Assembly (NCBI GenBank): GCA_947594085.1
Contig: CANQEB010000145.1
Span: 1 to 6,420 of the forward strand
Direction: 5' to 3'
Length of the DNA: 6,420 nucleotides
DNA from: an uncultured Lachnospiraceae bacterium
GTDB taxonomy: Bacteria > Bacillota > Clostridia > Lachnospirales > Lachnospiraceae
Below are positions 1 to 4,615 of this stretch, one piece after another. The notes under the pieces are model-generated. The model worked only from the letters and a program-made list of their open reading frames with translations. It was not told the origin of the DNA and made no database searches. A program made the translations under genes and the position numbers. The number at the start of each line of letters is the position of its first letter. The first letter of the stretch is position 1.

Positions 1-221
1 CTATTCTTTTTCTTCAGGTGATTAATCAGGACATCCACGTCTACGCTGCCGATATGACCTGCTCCGGGAAACATCAAATCCGGCACCCATCCACCGACAA
101 TCCGGATATCATCCCGGTATTCATCAAACAGATTAATCAATTCTATCAATACACGATGCGCTGCCTCTTTCTGTCCTTCACTGTAATCTAAACTGCTTTT
201 CAAGGCATCATCCCGAATCAT
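1..221 (-). CDS. AbiEii-type nucleotidyltransferase toxin, N-terminal part (cut by window edge)
   Basis: This is the first 73 residues of a predicted nucleotidyltransferase; the gene continues past the left edge. Seen: the ATG at 221 lies inside an ATGA that also holds the antitoxin stop codon (TGA at 220-218), a four-base overlap typical of translationally coupled toxin-antitoxin pairs. Residues 41-66 carry the fold signature of the DNA polymerase beta superfamily: an IVGGW turn (Gly43-Gly44), then HIGSVDVDVL with Ser59 and the metal-binding pair Asp61 and Asp63. The helix before it (about residues 17-34) also suits these proteins. Known: AbiEii/AbiGii-family proteins are the toxins of type IV systems; characterised members bind GTP or transfer nucleotides to tRNA and cause reversible growth arrest. 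Inferred: this is the toxin of the operon and the upstream gene is its antitoxin. Whether the C-terminal two thirds is intact cannot be seen. The alternative is a solitary nucleotidyltransferase, but the coupled AbiEi-like gene argues against that. Confidence 0.82.
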   Translation of the reverse strand, partial: MIRDDALKSSLDYSEGQKEAAHRVLIELINLFDEYRDDIRIVGGWVPDLMFPGAGHIGSVDVDVLINHLKKKN

Positions 222-1234
222 TTTCGTATCTCCTTTGCAAATACGGCTTCCGCCATCTCTTCTCCGCGTCCTTTTATCTGCATACAGTCAAGGTATACCT
301 GAACAGGTGAAGCAACATAACTTCCCCTTATTTCTCTACTGTCCACAAATACATCTTCTCCCGGTGAGAGATATAAGACCACATTTGCCCCTGAGTCGAC
401 TTCTTTGCAGCCTGTCATTTTCAAAAAGGCCGACACATCCTGACGTTGTATCCAAATATGCACTTTTGAATATCTTACAACCGGTGCATACCGAACCCCT
501 CCGGAGAATCCCGTCATGCAAAGCCGGATGCCTTCCTGATACGCCTGAAAGCATTTATCTTCAAATACAGGAATGGGCTCAAGCGTATAGCAGCTGATCA
601 TGCTGTCTACAGAATACTTCTTACTCCATTCTTCCAATAACGATTCCGGATCTGTAAGCCTCAGGCCATTGGAATCCATAATCGCCCAGTTCTGTTCGCA
701 AAGAAATGTCTTTATGTGAGACGCCATCCCTATGCTACAGCCAACTTTCTCCGATAACTTCTTTATCTTCCAGACTTTTGACACATCACTCAATAATTCT
801 CTCAGAATTCTGGATGTAATCTGTGCCGATGGATTAAAAACAGATTTTGGCCTGTATTCAGCAGGGTATTTGTTGGGATTCCCCTGATTTGAAATATAGA
901 GAGTATGATAACTAATCAGACAATTTCCCGAATAGTCACAATACCCCATGTCGGAATCCTTGCAAAGTTTAGCGGACGCCTCGCTGATGTACGGCGCCAT
1001 AATGATTGTATAATCCATTTCTTTACCACAGCGAACGGTAATTTCAGCAACAGTTTTCGGCACGGCTCTGTCCAGAAGATGCGCAACTATCGATATTATT
1101 TCCCCATTATACAGGGAAATTTCCCCTTTCAATTCATGGGACGTCACATCTGATATTCTGAAATCCCGTATTCCCGGCACTTTACCAAATAAATCACTAA
1201 GAACTGCGCTCGCCTCGGGAAGTAATTGTTTCAC
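218..1234 (-). CDS. AbiEi-type antitoxin / transcriptional regulator of a type IV toxin-antitoxin pair
   Basis: This 338-residue protein resembles the long form of the AbiEi antitoxin family, roughly 1.5 times the length of classical AbiEi. Seen, in order: an N-terminal alpha/beta domain (about 1-125) with a VAEITVR strand, an IIMAPYIS strand and a GYCDYSGNCLI segment; a winged-helix region (about 135-195) with a helix-turn-helix near KKLSEKVGCSIGMASHIKTFL; and a C-terminal domain (about 210-338) ending in SPVQVYLDCMQIKGRGEEMAEAVF, the part I recognise best from this family. Start: GTG at 1234 with a GGAGG seven bases upstream. Known: AbiEi proteins repress their own operon and counteract the nucleotidyltransferase toxin without a stable complex. 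Context: the stop overlaps the toxin ATG, and a promoter with two palindromes lies immediately upstream. The gene is more AT-rich than the lipid and reductase genes. Function is inferred from family resemblance and arrangement. Confidence 0.84.
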   Translation of the reverse strand: MKQLLPEASAVLSDLFGKVPGIRDFRISDVTSHELKGEISLYNGEIISIVAHLLDRAVPKTVAEITVRCGKEMDYTIIMAPYISEASAKLCKDSDMGYCDYSGNCLISYHTLYISNQGNPNKYPAEYRPKSVFNPSAQITSRILRELLSDVSKVWKIKKLSEKVGCSIGMASHIKTFLCEQNWAIMDSNGLRLTDPESLLEEWSKKYSVDSMISCYTLEPIPVFEDKCFQAYQEGIRLCMTGFSGGVRYAPVVRYSKVHIWIQRQDVSAFLKMTGCKEVDSGANVVLYLSPGEDVFVDSREIRGSYVASPVQVYLDCMQIKGRGEEMAEAVFAKEIRK

Positions 1235-1241
1235 TGGAATT

Positions 1242-1249
1242 CCTCCTTT
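1242..1249 (-). promoter_or_regulatory. Ribosome binding site of the antitoxin gene, overlapping an operator
   Basis: On the minus strand AAAGGAGG lies seven bases before the GTG at 1234, which fixes that codon as the start. Its first three bases are the end of the palindrome at 1247-1265, so the ribosome site and the putative operator share sequence. Confidence 0.8.
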
Positions 1250-1265
1250 CAGTAAATTACTGAAA
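1247..1265. promoter_or_regulatory. Operator 1 of the AbiE-like operon (19-bp palindrome)
   Basis: TTTCAGTAAATTACTGAAA is a perfect palindrome with 9-bp arms around a single central base. It covers the predicted transcription start (about 1262) of the promoter at 1269-1297 and touches the ribosome binding site, so a bound protein would block initiation. A second copy differing at two central positions is at 1320-1338. AbiEi proteins with winged-helix domains are known to bind inverted repeats in their own promoters, so the antitoxin is the natural candidate ligand. Confidence 0.78.
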
Positions 1266-1268
1266 CCA

Positions 1269-1297
1269 AGTATATTATTGAAACCTCAAGCTGTCAA
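1269..1297 (-). promoter_or_regulatory. Sigma-A-type promoter of the AbiE-like operon
   Basis: On the minus strand TTGACA (1297-1292) is a perfect -35 box, followed by a 17-bp spacer and TATACT (1274-1269), one mismatch from the consensus -10. The start would fall near 1262, giving a leader of about 28 bases before the GTG at 1234. The promoter lies between the two palindromes, and the spacer contains a third half-site-like copy (1275-1285). Confidence 0.85.
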
Positions 1298-1319
1298 GCG
1301 ATTTCATAAAATATTCAGG

Positions 1320-1338
1320 TTTCAGTAAAGCACTGAAA
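1320..1338. promoter_or_regulatory. Operator 2 of the AbiE-like operon (19-bp palindrome)
   Basis: TTTCAGTAAAGCACTGAAA has 7-bp arms (TTTCAGT and ACTGAAA) and matches operator 1 at 17 of 19 positions. Its centre (1329) is 73 bp from the centre of operator 1 (1256), close to seven helical turns, so proteins on both sites would lie on about the same face of the DNA. It sits just upstream of the -35 box, near -67 relative to the predicted start. Confidence 0.72.
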
Positions 1339-1449
1339 ATAGTGTTTCCATTGAAATAAATGTAATTCAAAAATCACACCGTTAAATGATGGCAGTAGTC
1401 TGTTTTATGAACATGTTAGGTGAAGCACACGAGACATGTAGAAAGAAAT

Positions 1450-1463
1450 GGCAAACGCTTTCA
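1450..1463. promoter_or_regulatory. Possible cre-like (LacI/CcpA family) operator
   Basis: GGCAAACGCTTTCA agrees with the catabolite response consensus TGWAANCGNTNWCA at 12 of 14 positions, including the central CG. It lies about 150 bp upstream of the AbiE-like promoter and about 100 bp after the psd stop, with no carbohydrate gene adjacent. It may be fortuitous or a relic of a lost promoter. Confidence 0.3.
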
Positions 1464-1494
1464 CTCAAAAAAATCGATTTTTTACAAAACAAGG

Positions 1495-1563
1495 TTAAAG
1501 CCTATTGATATAACCAAGAATAAAAACCTGAAAAATAACTCTCATTTATCCAACAGGCTTTAA
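1495..1563 (-). terminator. Inverted repeat across the psd stop; possible operon terminator
   Basis: The arms TTAAAGCCTATTG (1495-1507) and CAACAGGCTTTAA (1551-1563) are complementary over 13 positions with one mismatch, which becomes a G-U wobble in the psd transcript. The right arm contains the psd stop codon (1562-1560). Inside the loop is a competing smaller hairpin (1527-1557): outer CCTG/CAGG, inner six-pair stem with loop GAG, followed on the minus strand by TTTTT (1526-1522). Either could end the lipid operon transcript. Neither is a textbook strong terminator, because the long stem has a 43-base loop and the short one has a weak closing stem. Confidence 0.4.
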
Positions 1564-2423
1564 GATATTTGGCAAGCTTCACCAATCTCCTCTCCCGCCC
1601 TCACCGGGATCTCCCCACCCTCATTTCTACGGGTGTAAAGCTCTTTCCGGACAGTAACAGCGTCCTTTTCCAGCAATAGCATGATCGTGGAACCGCCGAA
1701 CTCAAAGTATCCCTTCTCCTCGCGCGCATGGACATGGTTCGTCTCCATGGTCAGACGCTCGTTGCAGATCTTCCCGACGAGCAGCGCCCCGATCTCCATC
1801 TGCACCATCAGCCCGAAGCTCTTTGTCCGCATCAGCTGGTATTCTCTGCTGTTCTGCGCGAACACGGGAATCTCGCGCAGCGCAATCGGCCGGACGCAGT
1901 GCAGCTTCCCGGCGATCCTCCGGTGGCGCAGAACTGTCCCATCCGCCGCGTAGCAGTAGCGATGATAGTTTGCGGGTGTCAGTCGAAAGACAAGCGCCAG
2001 ACCGTCCCGAAAGCGTGCAGCGAGCGCCTTATCTCTCAGCAGGTCTTCCAGAGAAAACCTTGTGTGTTTGATATCAAATATGGTATTCCCATGAATTGGA
2101 ATCGGCGTCAGGAAGCCGTCGCAGGGGCTGAAAATGTTCAGATCTCCCGTTTCGGACACGACACCCGCGAACGCGTTTCGCCTCCTTCTCGTAAAGAACG
2201 CGTTGAACGATGAGAATCCACCCTTAGGCACTTCGACACCTGTCATATCAATCCCATGCTTCCGGATATAATATGGCACAATCCACGCGGATGCGCGCGA
2301 CGAAAGAAACCGTCCCGCAGCCTTTGACACCTTCGGCTGTATCAAAAACCGAAGGGCAAGCCTCCCCGGGGCGGTCCCATATAGAAATCTGAGTGAAATT
2401 GACTCTTTCATACTGTATCCCAT
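1560..2423 (-). CDS. psd: Phosphatidylserine decarboxylase proenzyme
   Basis: Psd converts phosphatidylserine to phosphatidylethanolamine and CO2 at the membrane, using a pyruvoyl group made by self-cleavage. Seen in the 287 residues: SFNAFFTRRRR (about 72-82), a family signature; SPCDGF with Asp102; NYHRY with His154; FGLMVQMEIGALLVGKI (203-219); and the cleavage motif FGGST (242-246). Cleavage between Gly244 and Ser245 would give a large beta chain and a 43-residue alpha chain whose new N-terminus, from Ser245, becomes the pyruvoyl group. Asp102, His154 and Ser245 correspond to the family's catalytic triad. The motif is GGST rather than the LGST of the E. coli type, as in many Firmicute and eukaryotic type II enzymes. 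The ATG at 2423 follows the pssA stop codon with no gap, so translation is probably coupled; ATG at 2411 is a weaker alternative. This is the last gene of the lipid operon, and all key residues are present. Confidence 0.96.
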   Translation of the reverse strand: MGYSMKESISLRFLYGTAPGRLALRFLIQPKVSKAAGRFLSSRASAWIVPYYIRKHGIDMTGVEVPKGGFSSFNAFFTRRRRNAFAGVVSETGDLNIFSPCDGFLTPIPIHGNTIFDIKHTRFSLEDLLRDKALAARFRDGLALVFRLTPANYHRYCYAADGTVLRHRRIAGKLHCVRPIALREIPVFAQNSREYQLMRTKSFGLMVQMEIGALLVGKICNERLTMETNHVHAREEKGYFEFGGSTIMLLLEKDAVTVRKELYTRRNEGGEIPVRAGEEIGEACQIS

Positions 2424-3065
2424 TTATACCGCATCCCATCCCATAAAGAACAACAGTGCAATCGCCTCAAGCGCGCCGAGAATGACCAGCCCGATCTTTC
2501 CGACGATGCCCGGTTTTTTGATCTCGATCGGGGACAAGTAGCCAATCCCCATCGCAAACAACAGGAGCGGAAAATAGATGACCCGCTTGCAGATGTGATG
2601 ATCATACAGAATATAGACGATCGGAAGCAACACCGCAATCGTCGTCACCGGGATGCCGAGATAGCTTTTTCGCTTCCCCTCGCTCTTCTTCTGCCGCTCC
2701 GCCTCCAGGACGTTAAAGTACGCAAGGCGGATCAGCGCGCACAGGACAAATGCCGAGGCCACCACAGCTGCCAGCCTGCTCTTCCCGCAGATCATATAGA
2801 CGAAGATGCCGGGGAGCACACCGAAGCTGATCAGGTCACTCAGTGAGTCGATCTGGATCCCGAAAGCCTTCTCCTGCTCGGTTCTCTCCTTCGTGGACGC
2901 CACCGCCCCGTCAAACATATCGCAGACGCCGGAAAACATCAGACAAAGAATCGCCTCCCAATACTTCTGCCCGAGCACACACAGAATTCCGTAGAACGCG
3001 AAAAGCATGCCGCAATATGTAAGTATCACCGTGTAATCGTAGTATCCCAATAATTTCCTCTTCAT
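2424..3065 (-). CDS. pssA: CDP-diacylglycerol-serine O-phosphatidyltransferase (phosphatidylserine synthase)
   Basis: Pss joins serine to CDP-diacylglycerol, releasing CMP and phosphatidylserine, the substrate of the next gene's product. The 213-residue protein is an integral membrane CDP-alcohol phosphotransferase. Seen: CDMFDGAVAS, then EKAFGIQIDSLSD, giving Asp49, Asp52, Gly53, Ala56, Gly69, Asp73 and Asp77 of the family signature D-xx-DG-xx-A...G-xxx-D-xxx-D. IRLAYFNV (112-119) and YLGIP (135-139) are further Pss landmarks. Hydrophobic segments lie near 12-32, 80-92, 97-118, 138-154, 160-175 and 188-208. Start: ATG at 3065, with AGAGGGGG six bases upstream inside the end of the preceding gene. 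Odd: the Arg that normally follows the Ala (DGxxAR) is Ser57 here. The wider spacing to Gly69 fits the Firmicute subfamily as I remember it. The product could in principle use another alcohol, but adjacency to psd makes serine very likely. Confidence 0.94.
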   Translation of the reverse strand: MKRKLLGYYDYTVILTYCGMLFAFYGILCVLGQKYWEAILCLMFSGVCDMFDGAVASTKERTEQEKAFGIQIDSLSDLISFGVLPGIFVYMICGKSRLAAVVASAFVLCALIRLAYFNVLEAERQKKSEGKRKSYLGIPVTTIAVLLPIVYILYDHHICKRVIYFPLLLFAMGIGYLSPIEIKKPGIVGKIGLVILGALEAIALLFFMGWDAV

Positions 3066-3077
3066 GACATGCCCCCT

Positions 3078-3647
3078 CTATTTAATCAAGCCAAACACAA
3101 TGCTGTAAGCCAAAATGCACCACGGTTTCCCGAGAATGATGATCCAGATAAACTTTTTGGCGTTCATCTTGATCAGCCCGGAAAAATAACACAGAAAATC
3201 GTCCGGAAACAACGGCAGCAGCGTCGCGATAAAGAGAAACAAACCATAGGACTTGCTCTTCTTGATTCGCCTGCTCCACTTCTCGTACATTTCCTCCGAA
3301 AACATCGTAAGCACAAGGTCGATCCCATATTTTTTCCCTAGAAAATAGGCGATGATCGATCCCGCACTGATCCCGATATAATTGCACCAAAACCCGGTCA
3401 TCGTGCCGAACATGATCGCTCCGGCTGCGCAGCCAAAGTAGCCAGGGATTACCGGCACCACAACCTGAAACGCCTGAAATACCGTGAGAAACAGCGGCGC
3501 CGCCACACCGAAACGCTCCATGTACAGCTGAAGAGACTCAACTGAGTTGAATTTGTGTCCCAGCAGAAGCTTTGCAAGCAGAACCAGAAGGATTACAAAA
3601 CCTGCAATGACCAGAACCCGCAATTTCTTATTCAAGCAGATCTTCAC
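3078..3647 (-). CDS. VTT-domain (TVP38/TMEM64, DedA superfamily) membrane protein, candidate phospholipid transporter
   Basis: This 189-residue membrane protein has the VTT domain of the DedA/TVP38/TMEM41B superfamily. Seen: an N-terminal membrane helix (9-29); an amphipathic segment with the re-entrant core FQAFQVVVPVIPGYFGCAAGAIMFG (57-81); a glycine-rich helix (84-104) ending in LGKKYG; the second re-entrant motif ATLLPLFPDDFLCYFSGLIKM (141-161) with Asp149-Asp150; and a final helix (166-186). Known: eukaryotic relatives scramble phospholipids, and bacterial DedA proteins move lipid carriers or PE; in Bacillus subtilis a DedA protein involved in PE distribution is encoded between pssA and psd. 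Inferred: a similar role here, since the gene directly precedes pssA (12-base gap). The GTG at 3647 is nine bases after the PAP2 stop. The TTG at 3635 has a better placed GGTGA eight bases upstream and would give 185 residues. Confidence 0.9.
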   Translation of the reverse strand: MKICLNKKLRVLVIAGFVILLVLLAKLLLGHKFNSVESLQLYMERFGVAAPLFLTVFQAFQVVVPVIPGYFGCAAGAIMFGTMTGFWCNYIGISAGSIIAYFLGKKYGIDLVLTMFSEEMYEKWSRRIKKSKSYGLFLFIATLLPLFPDDFLCYFSGLIKMNAKKFIWIIILGKPWCILAYSIVFGLIK

Positions 3648-3656
3648 CCCTTCCCG
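3636..3656 (-). promoter_or_regulatory. Ribosome binding region with two possible VTT start codons
   Basis: Between the PAP2 stop and the VTT coding region the minus strand reads GGGAAGGGGTGAAG. The GTG inside it (3647) would have only AGGTGA, itself across the PAP2 stop, as a ribosome site. The in-frame TTG at 3635 has GGTGA eight bases before it, a better geometry. The two options differ by four residues. Confidence 0.5.
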
Positions 3657-4313
3657 TCACCTGCACAGCCTCAACATGATGTTCCTGTAACGCCTTGAAA
3701 ATCCGCTTCTGTCCACAAGTCGGTAGATCCCCTCCGCGAGCGCCACACCTGCGATCACATCCACGATCACGTGCTGTTTCGTCGTGAGCGTCGATACACA
3801 AATCGCGAGCGCAATGACAAGAGAAACCACACGATACCATTTCGGCACACGCTCATTGCTTCGCACCGCGATGAAGCCGAACCAGCTGGTCAGGCAATGA
3901 ATGGAAGGAAAGAGATTGTCTGCCGCGTCGATCTCATAGAGAAATCGCATCAGCGAATCCCAGACAGAACTACCAGTGATCTCCGGCCGCGTGTTCGTCG
4001 TCGGAAAGATCAGGAAGCAAAACAGACAGATCAATTTCGCGGCAAAATCCGCGCTGATAAATTGAAACGCCCTCTCCCGGTACTGCCGGACTCCTATGAT
4101 GTAATTCACAATCCAGAACAGATAGCTGCCAAAATAGATGGCGACCGTCCACGGCACAAGTGGAATCTGTGCATCCAGCGCGCAGGAGATATCATAGTGA
4201 ACTCGCCCCGTCGTCAGCAGCCGCGTGCCAAAGTAGGTCACTGTATTGCAAGCGACCGCCAAAAAAAGCGGCAGGTACATTTCGTTCGGTATGATTTCCC
4301 TGAGCTTCCGCAT
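3657..4313 (-). CDS. PAP2-superfamily lipid phosphatase (AUR1/IPC-synthase-like branch)
   Basis: This is an integral membrane phosphatase or phosphotransferase of the PAP2 superfamily, 218 residues from the chosen start. Seen, numbered from the ATG at 4313: FPTTNTRP (103-110) with the phosphate-binding Arg; NLFPSIH (133-139) with a catalytic-motif His; and TTKQHVIVDVIAG (177-189) with the nucleophilic His181 and Asp185. These match the three PAP2 motifs, in the variant found in inositol phosphorylceramide synthase-like proteins. Hydrophobic helices lie near 12-32, 52-72, 88-103, 141-152 and 162-174. Start: a GTG at 4430 would add 39 residues rich in Arg and Lys, but their codons (CTA, CGT, CGA, AGG) differ from the rest, and homologues as I remember them begin close to MRKLREIIP. 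The ATG at 4313 has GGGG six bases upstream. First gene of the lipid operon. Likely substrates are phosphatidic acid or another lipid phosphate; the sequence does not decide. Confidence 0.88.
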   Translation of the reverse strand: MRKLREIIPNEMYLPLFLAVACNTVTYFGTRLLTTGRVHYDISCALDAQIPLVPWTVAIYFGSYLFWIVNYIIGVRQYRERAFQFISADFAAKLICLFCFLIFPTTNTRPEITGSSVWDSLMRFLYEIDAADNLFPSIHCLTSWFGFIAVRSNERVPKWYRVVSLVIALAICVSTLTTKQHVIVDVIAGVALAEGIYRLVDRSGFSRRYRNIMLRLCR

Positions 4314-4359
4314 AGATCCCCGTTGCCGTTCCCTTCCAAATGTCAACAGCTTAAGCTTT

Positions 4360-4443
4360 TCATGCCTTTTTCGACGATTCGTCTGCCGACGTAGACTGAC
4401 TCCCGGAACAGCAATTGTCCTTTCTCTCACACATTTTCTTCAC
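4360..4443 (-). other. Possible 27-codon leader frame upstream of the lipid operon
   Basis: A GTG at 4443 opens a frame of 27 codons, Cys-, Ser- and Lys-rich (begins VKKMCERKDNCCSG, ends at TGA 4362-4360). The nearest strong purine tract, AAAGGGGAGG (4474-4465), is 21 bases upstream, too far for efficient initiation. It could be a leader peptide or chance. No family recognised. Confidence 0.15.
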
Positions 4444-4444
4444 A

Positions 4445-4450
4445 ATTATA
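4445..4450 (-). promoter_or_regulatory. Perfect -10 box (TATAAT) upstream of the lipid operon; -35 not evident
   Basis: TATAAT is present on the minus strand, but no -35 hexamer is recognisable 16 to 18 bases upstream, where the purine tract AAAGGGGAGG lies instead. If used, transcription would start near 4438 and leave a leader of about 125 bases before the ATG at 4313. Because the GTG at 4430 would then have only about eight leader bases, this favours the shorter PAP2 protein. Confidence 0.4.
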
Positions 4451-4509
4451 ACGGATAGTTCTTACCTCCCCTTTAAAATAATCTTAATTTTCCTTTACAA
4501 ATATATCGA

Positions 4510-4560
4510 AATCAAACAAAATGCCCCATAAGATACTTTATCTGATCCCATGGGACATTT
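4510..4560 (-). terminator. Rho-independent terminator of the aldo/keto reductase gene
   Basis: On the minus strand an 11-bp stem (arms 4560-4550 and 4529-4519) contains one U-G wobble. A secondary AGATA/TATCT stem extends it inward, and T-rich sequence (TTTGTTTGA, 4518-4510) follows. The tail follows the stem only on the minus strand, so it serves the reductase gene ending at 4616 and insulates it from the lipid operon. Confidence 0.78.
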
Positions 4561-4615
4561 GCATCAAGACTATTTTCCCAAAAGTATGTAGCAAATAATT
4601 CTATGAAACTATGTT

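Larger units (their letters stand above)
1266..1559. other. Intergenic region between psd and the AbiE-like operon
   Basis: This AT-rich stretch of about 290 bases has no convincing gene. From left to right it holds the AbiE-like promoter, operator 2, a TTTC-N4-GAAA motif (1345-1356) that resembles a contracted operator, an unsupported 40-codon plus-strand frame (1386-1508), a cre-like site (1450-1463), an AT-only palindrome around a central TCGA (1468-1483), and the inverted repeat at the end of psd. The part between 1357 and 1449 shows nothing else I can interpret. Confidence 0.7.
4314..4615. other. Intergenic region between the aldo/keto reductase and the lipid operon
   Basis: About 300 bases without a convincing gene. 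It contains the reductase terminator (4519-4560), an AT-rich stretch, the purine tract AAAGGGGAGG (4474-4465) with no start codon at a suitable distance, the TATAAT at 4450-4445, the 27-codon frame at 4443-4360 and a long leader before PAP2. A short stem CGTC-GGCA-GACG occurs in the leader near 4385-4396. I see no known riboswitch. Confidence 0.6.

Noticed and set aside
1247..1356. CRISPR-like or iteron-like repeats
   Set aside because: The repeated units are palindromic, few, irregularly spaced and centred on a promoter, so operators explain them better than a CRISPR array or an origin.
1410..1417. AACATGTT palindrome as an operator
   Set aside because: An eight-base palindrome in AT-rich DNA is expected by chance and has no partner or promoter near it.
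1728..2213. 161-codon plus-strand open frame inside psd
   Set aside because: The complementary strand encodes a complete Psd with all catalytic motifs; the plus-strand translation is low in structure and unlike any family.
2408..2638. 76-codon minus-strand frame across the pssA-psd junction
   Set aside because: It is a second phase of pssA codons; the translation is Arg-, Cys- and Ser-rich, while the true frame shows the Pss helices.
3771..4394. 207-codon plus-strand open frame
   Set aside because: It is antisense to the PAP2 gene, has no ribosome site, and its translation is rich in Arg, Pro and His with no recognisable motif, as expected from the complement of a GC-rich gene.
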